From Ctena decussata (Eukaryota; Mollusca; Bivalvia; Lucinida; Lucinidae): 64,000 nucleotides of DNA. The notes under the pieces were generated by a model. It ran no database searches. It was not told the DNA's origin and saw only the letters and a program-made list of their open reading frames with translations. The stretch spans positions 96,642,979 to 96,706,978 of the forward strand of contig OZ022501.1 in assembly GCA_963989385.1 (NCBI GenBank), written 5' to 3'. Made by a program: the position numbers and the translations under genes. Below are positions 46,201 to 54,756 of the stretch, piece after piece. The stretch's first letter is position 1; every line of letters starts with the position of its first letter.

Positions 46201-47662
46201 ATATTTATACGTATTCTGATTGCAGTCTAGCGCAAAATCAACTAGAGATATTTGTCAAAATACTCTTTGAGCATTTTGCGCCATGGGTAGGCCTCTTAAA
46301 TAACCCACGCATATGTATTTCCTCTTAAAATCGTATAGTCTTATACAAATTCTGGTTATCTTTCTTCCAAGACTTAGAATGAAAAACACAAAAAATCCTG
46401 ATTTTTTGTTCCATAGTATCATGACCAACATTTCATCCATAGGAAATATGTAGATCTACATGTATAAGTTAGTAGATGAAATCAGGGGTTGCTAGTTAAG
46501 ATAATACATGTTAGTGGCATGTTAGTCATATTTATGGCCTGGAATTAATCTGCGCGTGCAGATCGTATCAAAATATCTTAAAAAATCAGCTGGAAATATG
46601 AGTGAGTGAACTCGGGTACAACGAGGTCATATGGAGACGGGACCTCGGTTTAAAGTCTCATCCGAAAGACCGGAGAAGCGGGGGATCGATCTTGCGACCC
46701 CTGGATTGGTAGTCCGGAGTGTTATCCACTACACTACAGCCGCTCCTTCGCAGGAAATATGAATAATATGGGTCCGTTCCGGTCCGATTCGGTAATTAGG
46801 CCCGCTCCGGTAAATTTACGCACCGGTGCCGGACTGCATTTTTTTACCCATCCGCATCCCAATAAAAACCCAGCGAATCGTCGCTTTTATATAATTTCAA
46901 GGAACTATCGTAATTTTTAAGTAGAATTTTGCAAAATTTCAGGACGGTTCCAGGACAAATTGCACTTTTTGCAAACTCAAGGAGTTTTCCAGGACTAAGG
47001 TCGTATTCCAGGACTTCTCCAAGTATGTGCGAACCCTGCAAACAATATGATTAGGCCAACCTTAACAATATTCTTGTTTCCCCTTACCCTACCTTCTTCC
47101 TCAAGGATGGGTAGGTCGGTCGGGATTTTATTTTTTTTGTTCCCTGAAAATTCACAGCTCCAGTCCAGATAATCGAGCGTGACAACGCTCTGAAGCGCAT
47201 TTTTTTATATGTTTGAAGGAAGACAACTATCAATGTGTAACGCGCAGCTACAGAAAAAAAAACAATTTTTTAAGGCATAACCGTTGCCTGACGCAAGCAA
47301 AGCATTACAGAACATCACACTAAAGTGCTCATTATACAACTATCGCCAGGCCTCTAAAATCGGGTCAAAGGCGACATGATCGAAAGGGAAAACGGTCGAA
47401 ACGACCCGATTTCGCTGAAAATATGTTGCACCACACATTTTTTTAAATAAAATAAAGATGCATACATACCTTCTACCGCTAGTCTGAACGGGTCCACAAT
47501 ATTTCTGATCTCCTGGCAGCCAACAACGCGATTAAATTGTAACCCCCACCCAACAAAACGAACAATAAATTGTCCTTCCTCACATAGTTCCACAACTCTT
47601 GCCTCCTCCCACCTCCCCAACTCGTCTACGGCTTGCACTGCATCCCCCCTTTCAAACACCAT
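30344..47662 (-). CDS. Three-exon gene, tandem Tudor-like domain protein (444 residues)
   Basis: Joining exons 47470-47662, 41751-41966 and 30344-31269 gives 1335 nt with no internal stop. Both introns (5503 and 10481 bp) are phase 1 with GT/AG ends: donors AAG|GTATG and AAG|GTACT, acceptors TTTCAG|GC and TTGTAG|AT. Residues 1-64 form a Tudor/Agenet-like barrel (RGDAVQAVDELGRWEEARVV, then VRFVGWG). Residues ~87-134 form a second (RGDTVAYLDELGEHVGEVV). Residues 137-444 are unassigned: a basic, nuclear-localisation-like stretch (GRKRNDKRRK), a mixed globular part, and an acidic tail (SDLEEEDED). Tudor-type barrels often read methylated histone tails; a chromatin role here is inference. I do not recognise the whole protein. 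Confidence 0.72.
31351..32080 (+). mobile_element. Family G hairpin-ended element in intron 2
   Basis: The left end has the hairpin CCGCAGAATGCGG and CTCGCCTGC. About four ~150-bp units carry ACTCAATATTGATGATG and CTAGCCCTTATAGTTTCTGAGAAA. A GCCGCC-rich stretch is followed by CTG-CTTCG-CAG and GTGAGACAAAA. It lies ~80 bp upstream of the exon 3 acceptor. Confidence 0.7.
32205..33605 (+). mobile_element. Family A element, copy 5, left-truncated, in intron 2
   Basis: Starts inside a GACCAGTTTCAAACC unit without the left hairpin. It has three to four 145-bp units and six ~130-bp GGCCATATTGTT units. It ends CCTTGAGCACTTTGTGCTAGGTGAGCTAAAAA; the loop is CTTTG here, a degraded CTTCG. Confidence 0.75.
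33606..34852. other. Intron 2 stretch with repeat fragments
   Basis: Contains a family D core fragment (33640-33890; CAGAGAAACAGTTTAGGAG, AAAGGGGCATAACTAAGCC), a piece with TTGGTTGGTTGATTTGATGC (33893-33990), a G-rich tract (34068-34093), and the left end of a family H copy (CAGCTCCGCTGAGCAAGGC, ~34100). The rest is unassigned. Confidence 0.5.
34068..34093. repeat. Poly-G tract with single A
   Basis: Two G runs of 12 or more separated by an A; G-quadruplex-capable and assembly-risky. Confidence 0.9.
34853..35543. mobile_element. Inverted-repeat element, CGTTTACACGATATG family
   Basis: The left end TTAAGCCTCGTTTACACGAT and the right end ATCGTGTAAACAAGGCTTTA are complements with one or two mismatches, and the match continues with ATGTTTT.CACAT. 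About 690 bp, no transposase. Confidence 0.75.
35544..36366. other. Intron 2 stretch, no supported feature
   Basis: AT-rich. CAGACATTGCACAATGCACCGTGAG at ~36117 recurs near 40168, a small shared fragment. Confidence 0.35.
36367..36592. mobile_element. TTAA-flanked MITE, GGGCAAACAGTTTGGATC family, copy 1
   Basis: Starts TTAACCCACTCCATTTGG and ends GTGCAATGGGTTAA. The internal palindrome GGATCAaGATgAGGCCCC ... GGGGCCTGATCTGAGATCC is shared with 48837-49059. TTAA plus a CCC start fits a piggyBac-like origin. Confidence 0.8.
36593..37829. other. Intron 2 stretch, no supported feature
   Basis: Unique-looking AT-rich sequence. A 91-codon minus-strand ORF near 36843-37118 has no features I can recognise and I do not call it a gene. 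Confidence 0.4.
37830..38060. repeat. Fragment related to the TTAA AAGCGCCA family
   Basis: GCATAGATCTTGATGAGGC and CATGAGCCAACTCATCTGGG parallel internal phrases of 25816-26007; ends not resolved. Confidence 0.4.
38536..41535 (+). mobile_element. Outer element with GGCGGCCATCTTGGATT-type core, split by a family B copy
   Basis: Starts near ACAAGAATTCCGTGGAATGCC with GTCGCACCTGC. Core units carry TTTTGCTATTTTTAGTAATGG and CATCTTGGATTCTTGACC. The right end has GGACGTACTGTCTGACAGACG and ATTGCACCTTGCTAAAGCAG followed by GTGCAACAATAAAA. A family B element interrupts it at 39397-41233. Confidence 0.6.
39397..41233 (+). mobile_element. Family B hairpin-ended element, full copy (nested)
   Basis: The left hairpin GGCCCAAATGGGCC is followed by ATCGCTCACCTGG. 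Core units contain TTTTTAGTAACAGAGGCCAA and GCCATCTTGG. The right end has GACGGACGACGCACGAC, the hairpin GGCC-CTTCG-GGCC and CAGGTGAGCTAAA. The host reads TTCAGCCA before and AATATACCAAGCGG after, against the uninterrupted CAGCCAAATATAC near 39064. Confidence 0.8.
41751..41966 (-). CDS. Exon 2 of the Tudor-like gene
   Basis: The acceptor follows a pyrimidine-rich TTTTCTGTGATTGTTTCAG. The split codon G|GC restores glycine 65. It encodes 71 residues with a basic start (GRGTKRQSMRDNRNR) and the second Tudor-like barrel. The donor CAAAG|GTACTG leaves phase 1. Confidence 0.75.
42389..43887 (+). mobile_element. Family H element with ~165-bp core, in intron 1
   Basis: The left end has AAGAGCTCCGCTGAGCGGGG and ATATACGCCC; the right end has CCCCTCTTCGATGGGCGTAT. 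ATACGCCC and GGGCGTAT are complementary. About seven units carry TTCATGAAGAAATCTTAAAC and GATATGGAGCGGACAC, then GACGGACGGAGG. Confidence 0.75.
43888..44683. other. Intron 1 stretch, no supported feature
   Basis: AT-rich. AAATATTCGATGTCCGGGTC and ACCCGGATATGTCC (44262-44325) form a weak inverted pair. Confidence 0.35.
44684..44975 (+). mobile_element. tRNA-derived SINE
   Basis: The A box is inside TGTAGCTCAGTGGTCAGCAC and the B-box-like part is CCGAGTTTGAGCCC, 30-40 nt later. A body follows containing GTGCAGGTTAAAGATCCCTT. The head has tRNA layout but no intact cloverleaf, so it is not a tRNA gene. Confidence 0.75.
44976..45411. other. Intron 1 stretch with a GGAACGGAC repeat
   Basis: Near 45310-45362, CCGGAACGGAC occurs three times in tandem. 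A matching GGTCCGTTCCGGTCCG lies at 46770-46790, possibly an inverted partner. Confidence 0.4.
45414..46062. mobile_element. TA-flanked MITE, copy 2, interrupted by a LINE tail
   Basis: Same terminal repeats as 6665-6963 (CCGTAATCGACCC...), flanked by TA. Colinear with copy 1 except for 45552-45909, inserted between GGAAAT and ACTTTG. Confidence 0.85.
45552..45911 (-). mobile_element. 5'-truncated LINE 3' end, nested in a MITE
   Basis: Minus-strand codons give NNSFYPRTTRQWNQLPVFVT and ATSLEGFKAALANY, the C-terminal signature of many non-LTR reverse transcriptases (FFPRT...WN.LP...SLE.FK). It ends with a GAAGACGAAGACG tail. AT flanks both sides. Inactive fragment. Confidence 0.75.
46585..46746 (-). 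mobile_element. tRNA-derived SINE with conserved core
   Basis: The minus strand starts GGAGCGGCTGTAGTGTAGTG, with an A-box-like GTGGATAACAC, an anticodon-arm-like part and a B-box-like GATCGATCCCC. Then comes TTTCGGATGAGACTTTAAAC and CGAGGTCCCGTC, a core motif common in marine invertebrate SINEs. It is not a functional tRNA. Confidence 0.75.
46747..47469. other. Proximal part of intron 1
   Basis: No gene. It includes CCAGGACTTCTCCAAG and TTTCCAGGACTAAGG-type phrases (46930-47035) that look repetitive, and an AT-rich remainder. Confidence 0.35.
47470..47662 (-). CDS. Exon 1 of the Tudor-like gene
   Basis: Start chosen at 47662 because GCAGCCATGG is a near-perfect Kozak context; an in-frame ATG 25 codons upstream is weaker. 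It encodes MVFERGDAVQ through ...FRLAVE (64 residues) plus the first base of a glycine codon. The donor is AGAAG|GTATGTATG. Confidence 0.78.
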
Positions 47663-47775
47663 GGCTGCTTTTTTGTTTGCACTTAACCCAAGAACATTTC
47701 CGAAGGAAAACAAAATTATACTGGGGAAAACGGACATGGATTTTGAAAATCGTAAATGTATTAATACACACAGTG

Positions 47776-47780
47776 ATTGG
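47776..47780 (-). promoter_or_regulatory. CCAAT box upstream of the Tudor-like gene
   Basis: Minus-strand CACCCAATCAC about 115 nt upstream of the chosen start codon. The spacing suits a CCAAT promoter element; no clear TATA box is seen. Confidence 0.35.
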
Positions 47781-48836
47781 GTGAGACCAAATCAAAGGAG
47801 GGCTACATAAAAATGCTTTTTAATTTTAGCATATAAAACGACAACCGAATGGCGTTTTGACCTTTTCTGTGATAAAATGGATGTAAGGAAGGAAAACAAA
47901 CATTTTTTTTAAATTAGAAAAGTAGAACTATTTTTTGTCAGATCAGGGGGCGGTCTCTCTAGCTGTCAATAAAAGATAAACTGGTTTCCCGCTTCCACAA
48001 ACAAATCACGCTTCCGAAAAAACTTAATATTTTAGCTAGAAAGACAAATAAAAATTCGATTTCGATTTAAAAAAAACGTAGATTATGAATCTGAAGTCTA
48101 TTTGCCTGTCGGACAAACAGATAATTTTTTTGTAGTCTTTACTTTGGTATAGGACATATATCGGCACGGAAATTATATAACAGAAGGGATCAAAAGTTCA
48201 TACCAGCAGTTAGCAGAGAAATTATATGGCTATCTACATTAGCAACATCTGGATTATTTCAAACCCGACCTTCCCCTTGTTTTATATTATTTTGGTTGGT
48301 GGGTCGGGTCAGAATAAATAAGACTCGCACACGCTATGAGATGCAAAAAACAGTGCCATTTATGCCAAAAAATGTGAGGAGCTTTTGCTAACATTTGTTC
48401 AGATACAGACAATAGCACACATGATTTTTTTGTTCACTTGAAGATAACAAATCATTGACTCACAACTTATCTACGTTAACAATGCTTTGACCAACTGGGC
48501 CATGTTGTCTCAACTCATAATGTTATGAATGGGATGCCATCTTTTTTTATCTGCTTAATTTTAAAATGATAAATCAGACATCATTTCTTAACAATTTTAG
48601 TATAGACAGTATTTGATAATAAGAACTCTTACATGAAGAAATATACAATATTTACCTGGATAAAAGACATTTACCTGGACAAAAGACAGAGTCCCCCACC
48701 TACACCCCACCTCCCCCTCACCACCACTCACTTTCCAAAACACAAGAAAAATCTAGATCCATCCTATGACACATAACCTAGAATTTGGGTGTTGTTTTGG
48801 AAGGAAACACAATCTTACAGCAGAACTATAATGATA
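47781..48836. other. Upstream flank of the Tudor-like gene
   Basis: AT-rich, with no ORF or repeat that I can assign. Probably the promoter side of the gene. Confidence 0.35.
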
Positions 48837-49059
48837 TTAACCCATTCCATTCGGGATACCCCTTTATATCTGGGCAAACAGTTTGGATCCAGATCAGGCC
48901 CCACAAACGTGGGGCCTGATCTGAGATCCAAACTGTTTGCTGCCTAGACATTATTTCTACAAGATTTAGTTAGACCAATATTGTCAAAATATTCTTGATT
49001 TTTGATGCAGACGACAATTTCAGCAGACGACAAAAAACACCCAGAATACAATGGGTTAA
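48837..49059. mobile_element. TTAA-flanked MITE, GGGCAAACAGTTTGGATC family, copy 2
   Basis: Starts TTAACCCATTCCATTCGGGA and ends ACAATGGGTTAA. Closely matches 36367-36592, including TTGTCAAAATATTCTTGATT. Confidence 0.8.
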
Positions 49060-49333
49060 GACATTAGATTATTTGGGGTCTTTCAAGAAAAGAATAAATC
49101 CTGTTTTATAACTGAATTATTATGACAGTTGTGCATAAAGGCACATGAAAGGTCTGAAATATACATTTAAAAATGGGCAGATCCTGATGACAGGATTAGT
49201 AATGCCCCATCTTATCTGGATCCACCCTGTGTGGCATTCTTCTTTTGATATGTTATCAAATATCCCTTCTCAAATAATGAACTTGTCAACATGCAAATAC
49301 GCAGGTTAATTTAAATATTTAAAAATGACACAG

Positions 49334-49673
49334 ATATGAGCCGCGACGTGACAAAACCAACAAAATGGCTGTACGCCCAGAGCAGACTCAGATTAGCCTG
49401 GGCATCCGCCCAGTCTGATCAGACTCTTAGCTGTCCGCATGGACGTAGCTTAGATCCTTAGCTACACAGTAAGTGCACAGCAGAGACTCCAGCCTGGGCA
49501 TCCACCCAGTCTGATCTGACTCTTCGCAGTCCGCATGGAGGTAGCTTAGATCCTTAGCTACACCGTAACTGCACAGCATAGACTCTGATCAGACTGGGTG
49601 GATGCCCAGGCTGAACTGAGTCTGAGCTGGCTGCACAAACACTTTGTTGGTTTTCTCGTATCATGGCTCATAT
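49334..49673. mobile_element. Inverted-repeat element with duplicated core
   Basis: The left end ATATGAGCCGCGACGTGA plus AAAACCAACAAA matches the complement of the right end (TTTGTTGGTTTT...GGCTCATAT). Inside, GCCTGGGCATCCRCCCAGTC occurs twice directly and once inverted. Confidence 0.7.
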
Positions 49674-49887
49674 GGTAAGCACATGTACTTACAGGAATCA
49701 TATAATTGGCAAGATCACCATATTTAGAAACCTGCATCGCTCCAAGTATTGTGATGTCTATATGGCAACTGAAATGCAAAGTAAATTGATACAGTGAAAA
49801 TAACGTAACCTGCAGACAAGAAAGGCTTGATAATAATTCCTGGAAGGTATTTTATCTCATTTCTTGTGGTGTAAGATCACAATCATC

Positions 49888-50008
49888 TCAGGCAGGCCCT
49901 GAGGTTATGAAACTTGAGTACATTCTCAAACTCAAAATAAAGCACAATCAGTGTGCTTTATTTTGAGTTTGAGATTATTCTCAAGTTTTATAGCCTCGAA
50001 CCCAGGCT
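49888..50008. repeat. Small palindrome related to the 50857-51098 element
   Basis: AACTCAAAATAAAGCACA and its complement around ATCAG, with outer ends GGCCCTGAGGTTATGAAACT and AGTTTTATAGCCTCGAACCC. Confidence 0.7.
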
Positions 50009-50341
50009 GCTTTAATGACATGCAAAAATGTGGATTTAACAATCAGTTATCCTTCAATTGTTGTCATAAGGAAGTCTCCTTGCCTGGAGTTATGAGTACA
50101 AGTTCCAAGGTAACAATACATCATTGTCTGTTGTAGCTTGATTTTTAACACATTTTATTGCCAAGCAATGCACTAACAGGTCTGACCATAAGTTCTAACA
50201 ACATTAATTACACTCTTCCCAGTTGTATGTTGTACCTGCACATAAAACAAATCATTACCTTTTTCAATCAGCAACAGTAAACTTGATAAATATACTGAAA
50301 TAACTGTAAGTGTATTTGTTTCACATAAAAACAATGAAACA

Positions 50342-50359
50342 AAAAAAAAAAAAAAAAAC
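50342..50359. repeat. Poly-A tract
   Basis: About 18 A residues; no LINE or SINE head identified beside it. Confidence 0.9.
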
Positions 50360-50462
50360 CTAAAGTACCTTAATTTTTACTGAGCACCATATTTACTCAA
50401 GCCTCATAAATAGAGGTAGTTTTCTTGCTCAGACGGCGTACTAAATTTACATTGATTCTCCA

Positions 50463-50465
<3 letters not shown>

Positions 50466-50498
<33 letters not shown>

Positions 50499-50526
50499 GT
50501 GCGTGCGTGTGTGTGTGCGTGTGTAT
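50466..50526. repeat. (GT)n microsatellite
   Basis: GT dinucleotides with a few GC interruptions. Confidence 0.9.
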
Positions 50527-50856
50527 GTTTCTATTTTCTTGTTTATTTAAATCTATCATGGCATGCGTTTTCCGTTGGACGTCCATTAATGCATGACATC
50601 TGTAGAAGTCCAGTTTACGGAATTCCATCAAGAATTCAGTGGAAGCCAATCCTTGACGGGCGTCCATGGAGTCCTACTATCTATCTAGTTGTACTGCAAC
50701 ACCCCCTCGCGAGGATTACGTGCAGGATGATTGCGCACCGTGAAGAAAAAAAGTGAGATGAATAGATAAGACTAAAAAGTGCAAAAGTGAGGTGAAGAAA
50801 GATGAAAGGGTTAAAACAGTTAACAGAAGTGAGATATTAAAATCAGATTAAAACAG

Positions 50857-51098
50857 GCCCCGAGGTTATAAAACTTTTTTCATGCTCAACTCAGCTGAGC
50901 ATGAAATTTTCTCTGCTGATAAATATGAAGATGCCAACTAATGTTGGCATTTTCATATTCATAAGCAGAGAAAATTACATATTCAGCTAAACTGAGCAAG
51001 AAAACAACTGTACTTATCAGTAATTTGCTATTTATTAGCATGAAAAATTTCATGCTCAGCTGAGTTGACCATGAAAAAAGTTTTATAACCTCGGGGCC
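50857..51098. mobile_element. Inverted-repeat element, GGCCCCGAGGTTATAAAAC family
   Basis: Arms of about 50 bp start GGCCCCGAGGTTATAAAACT and include AACTCAGCTGAGCATGAAAT. The centre holds a further palindrome (TGCCAACTAATGTTGGCA). Confidence 0.8.
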
Positions 51099-51111
51099 AG
51101 GTCTGTTGTAT

Positions 51112-51423
51112 TTATGGCATCTGGTGGTCAAGATACCTGACTGCCACACTGAACTGAATCAGTGTAGGCAGCAAAACAATGTCAGCTGGTAGTCGATTCC
51201 ATTGCACAACAGCCAGGAGGAAGAACGAATACTTATAAAAAATTGCTTGAATGTGAATTTGAAGTAGCGCAAGTGGGTGGCTGTGACGTGTCATTCTCGT
51301 AGGATGTGTAAAATACGATGGGAGAGGTACAGCAACAATATTGTGAATAATTTTGTATAACATGCAAAGGCGAGCGTCTGCTCTTCTCTGCTCCAGAGAC
51401 CTCCAGCCAAGACTAGACTGCAT
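51112..51423 (-). mobile_element. LINE reverse-transcriptase C-terminal fragment
   Basis: Minus-strand codons read LGWRSLEQRRADARLCMLYK, TRMTRHSHPL and YKYSFFLLAVVQWNRLPADI, matching the usual C-terminus of jockey/RTE-like non-LTR elements (LGW.SLE.RR...L..MYKI...SFFPR....WN.LP). 5'-truncated and without a reverse-transcriptase core. Confidence 0.75.
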
Positions 51424-52027
51424 AGCAGTGACAAGTGTAGTTGTCGTAGGGTGAATGGTTTAAACAATATTTTATTAATCAATTCACATTATATAATTTA
51501 CAATCTCAAGTATCAGGATCTGACAGTAAGCTATAAGCTTATAGTGGTCATCTCCTGATTGGATAGCAAGATGAGGTGAATAGGGTGAATAATTATTCAG
51601 AGTCCAACAATTTATGTAAAGACGTTTTTCATGACACCATTCTGTCAGTATCTTCACTGATGTTCATTAATGTATCTGCTGACAACCATCAGTTTGATCA
51701 TGGGCACCCATTATGACATCTGTGGACGTCCATCAGTTTCCATAGACATTTACCATTTCCGTCCTTGATGATCGTAATCACCATCAGACACTAATATAAT
51801 CGACTCCCATCTTAACATTAGTTTCATTATTGCATCAAGGTAAAAGGTAAAAGTTTCTCGTAGGCTTGAGGTCGTAGGGGTAGTGACCCGTCCTATTTTG
51901 GACAAAGCATAAAAACAGACAGAGACCAGCCCTCGATTCGAAAAGCTACCCCTGAGGAGCTGGCAGCCATAGCTCTTTGAAACAGGGATTCGAACCCGTG
52001 ACTTTCTGGTACAGTTGAAGAGAACCT
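51424..52027. other. Mixed stretch: GGACGTCC array remnant and a SINE-like piece
   Basis: 51640-51840 carries phrases of the GGACGTCC array (CATCTGTGGACGTCCATCAG). Around 51985-52000 the minus strand has CACGGGTTCGAATCCCTG, a perfect B-box-like motif without a clear A box; possibly a degraded SINE. Confidence 0.45.
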
Positions 52028-52576
52028 TTAAAGGTTGGTTCCTGGAGTATGGCAGGCATCATAATTTTTGTGATTTTTTCTCTTGATTATCGGAAATCAC
52101 TTATAACAAGGAAAAAAATAAGTTTCACTAAAAAGTGTAAAGCCAGAAGTATTAGATAAGTAATTTCACGAGGGATTCCCTAACTCTGCTTCGCACACCA
52201 GTTAGCGCTATTTTAGTTCACGCCAAAAATAGATATAATGCGGCTGACACCATGCTGCATTGCATTTTGGGCTAGTATTAACCGATCTGCCATGTCAGGG
52301 CCTCTAGGAGAACTCACAACAAAAGAAAAATTGACCATTTGGAGAATGACGCTAGAAATTACGCACTTATAGACATATGACAAAATTATTTTTAGAACTG
52401 GAATTCCAAGGCATTGTTTAAACCAAAGAAAGTAAACCAGAGAAAAACGACAATTTTCAACAAAATCCAACGGTTTTCTCAGTAGCAACTGTTTCAGAAC
52501 AATAAGAGTATCTAATACTACACAGAAAAAGACAACTTTATTTTGAGAACAGAACTGTTCAGGAACCTACCTTTAA
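52028..52576. mobile_element. TTAA-flanked inverted-repeat element
   Basis: The left end is TTAAAGGTTGGTTCCTG and the right end CAGGAACCTACCTTTAA, one mismatch, with TTAA on both sides. No transposase ORF. Confidence 0.65.
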
Positions 52577-53419
52577 CCACTCGAACATGGTGCCTCTGGA
52601 ATACAAGGCCGATATCTCATTGAAAACGCCTAACTGTTTCCTCACGGTAGTCTATTGCAGCATCCTTGGGCATCTACCAATTTCCGTTTAGCAATAAATT
52701 GGCAAGGGTTTTGTGTTGTAGCCTAAGTGGCCAGTTTAGCAGTGACAGAGGGTCTGTCTGATTCTGTCATTTCTTTAGGTAGAAGACGAAGCATGTGCCA
52801 AAATGTTTTAGCATTAACCGCAAAAGTCAACAAAAAGATTTTCTTCAGCTTATATTATGTGTAAACGCCGCACACACCGCTAGTTTTCGTAAATAATCTA
52901 AAAATAATCTTACAAAAATGCAGTTGTTTGTATCCCAGCTATAACTGCAAATAGAGTTCCCTTTCTCCGTACATAACCCGAAGAAGGTTGTCATCCAAGA
53001 CCGCAGTATCTTTATGCTGTTGAAGGGGAAAAAAGGCTGCTGTGAGTAGTCATGGTCAGCAAAGTAACCAGGTTTCTGGTGCGGCTGCCAGAGTGAGGGG
53101 GAGTAGGCCTACCATAAATGGACACTGGCCACGAACTGCTCCGCTTCCGATGCGGTGCGGGTTTTACTAAAAGCAAACAGTAGTATTGTTGATCTCCCTT
53201 GATACTCTGATTATACCCCACCCCCACCCACTGCACACACACACCGGCGGGAGGCGGGAGACGTGTTGCTATTACCATAGTTGCATAGTTGTCTGTCTGT
53301 CCGTTACAAATTGTGTCACCTCCATAACTCTGAAACTGTTGAGTGCCTAAGATAGATTTTTCATGAAACTTGGTACAAATAATATGTGTGCATCTCATCT
53401 CATTATCTCTTCATATGCA
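52577..53419. other. Non-coding stretch
   Basis: 53280-53410 resembles the tandem core at 54000-54620 (CCATAACTCTGAAACTGTTGA, TTTTTCATGAAACTTGGTAC). No supported gene. Confidence 0.4.
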
Positions 53420-53637
53420 TCCAAGGGCGTAGCTACCTATACGGCAAATACGCAAGTGCGTATTGAAATTTTGTCACAATTTCAAAACGCACCTGCATTT
53501 TGCATGCTGAAAATTTATAAATTAGACAAAATTTCAATACCAATTACCAAGGTGGCTGAAATACTAGCTTTCCCTTCAAGTAGTAGAGAATAAAACATGG
53601 TTGTGCATATTATGAAATTTCCCCTAGTTACGCCCCT
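53420..53637. mobile_element. hAT-like MITE
   Basis: The ends CAAGGGCGTAGCTAC and CTAGTTACGCCCCTG are near-complements of the CAGGGGCGTAGC type common among hAT MITEs. GCATC flanks both sides. Confidence 0.6.
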
Positions 53638-53639
53638 GG

Positions 53640-53783
53640 CATCCACTACGTTTCTGCCAGGTACATGCAACTACAGATTATAATTGATTCCTTTTTTCCG
53701 AGTTGTTTTGTGGAACCGGCTCCCTATAGGTATAATTCTTTTAAGAGATCTTGACTCCTTCAAATTGGAATTAGCAAGATAAA
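53640..53783 (+). mobile_element. LINE C-terminal fragment
   Basis: 53700-53783 reads VVLWNRLPIGIILLRDLDSF then KLELAR and a stop, the WN.LP...L..FK.. signature of a non-LTR element end. Upstream the frame is broken. Confidence 0.6.
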
Positions 53784-53999
53784 CGATCAGAGGCGACACA
53801 AAATAAGATCTGTTTTTACCCTGCTTTTGTCTCATCACTTAGCTACCAATACTAACACTCTCATCTTGTTTTCTTATCTCAGTAACATACTTTCATATCT
53901 CACTATCATTTTCACTATTATTCTTACTAACCCTGCGCATAACACTCAGTATAGAGGGCAATGCAGTAAACATAGATAGATAAATAGTACCATCAGAAC

Positions 54000-54620
54000 A
54001 AGAACCATTACTCCATCTACATTATTTTCAGAATTATGTCCCCTTGTGATTTTGTATTGAACTTGTGTCCGCTCTATAACTAAAACTGCTGAAGATACAT
54101 TCTCAAAAGTGGGTATAAATATAAAGCATCATCAGACGATAACTCTACCTACATTTTTAAGACAATATGTCCCTATGTAATTTTCAGTATAGCAATCATG
54201 TCCGATCTATAATTTTTAAACCGTGGAAGATATTTGCAAACTTTGTATACATATAAAGCATTATCAGACCATGTTCAGAAGAACCTATAAATATAAATCA
54301 CTATCAGACGATGTTCAGAAGAACCACGCCTCCACCTACATTTTTACGGAATTATGCCCCTATGTAATTTTCAGTATGGAAATAGTGTCTGCTCTGTAAC
54401 TCTGAAACTGTCGTAGATACTTGTATCAAGTTTGATACAAATATAAAGCATCATCACACACTGTTGGGACAATAAGAACCATAACGCCACTTACATTTTT
54501 GACAGAATTATGTCCTTTGGTGATTTTAAGTATGGAAATTGTGTCCACTCTATAAACTTTAAAACCATCAAGAGTATTTTCATGAAACTTGGTATAAATA
54601 TAAAGTATCATCTGACTACG
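54000..54620 (-). repeat. Tandem core of a degraded minisatellite element
   Basis: Four to five units of ~120-150 bp carry AATTATGTCCCTATGTAATTTT, TCTGCTCTATAACT and AAATATAAAGCATCATCAGAC. It resembles the cores of families A-H read on the minus strand; terminal hairpins not seen. Confidence 0.55.
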
Positions 54621-54705
54621 TGCAGAGAATACGAACCGTGACTGGTAACTCCAGTCGTCAGAGGTCAAAGGTCTACATGATTTCTTCACAAAACGAATTC
54701 TTTTC

Positions 54706-54708
<3 letters not shown>

Positions 54709-54755
<47 letters not shown>
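54709..54755. repeat. (CA)n microsatellite
   Basis: About 22 uninterrupted CA units. Confidence 0.95.

Positions 54756-54756
<1 letters not shown>

Noticed and set aside
46671..46746. Functional tRNA gene on the minus strand
   Set aside because: A- and B-box-like parts exist, but the T-arm has extra bases, acceptor pairing is poor and a SINE body follows directly.
47663..47737. Upstream in-frame ATG for exon 1
   Set aside because: Its context is weak, while GCAGCCATGG at 47662 is a near-perfect Kozak site directly before the conserved-looking domain.
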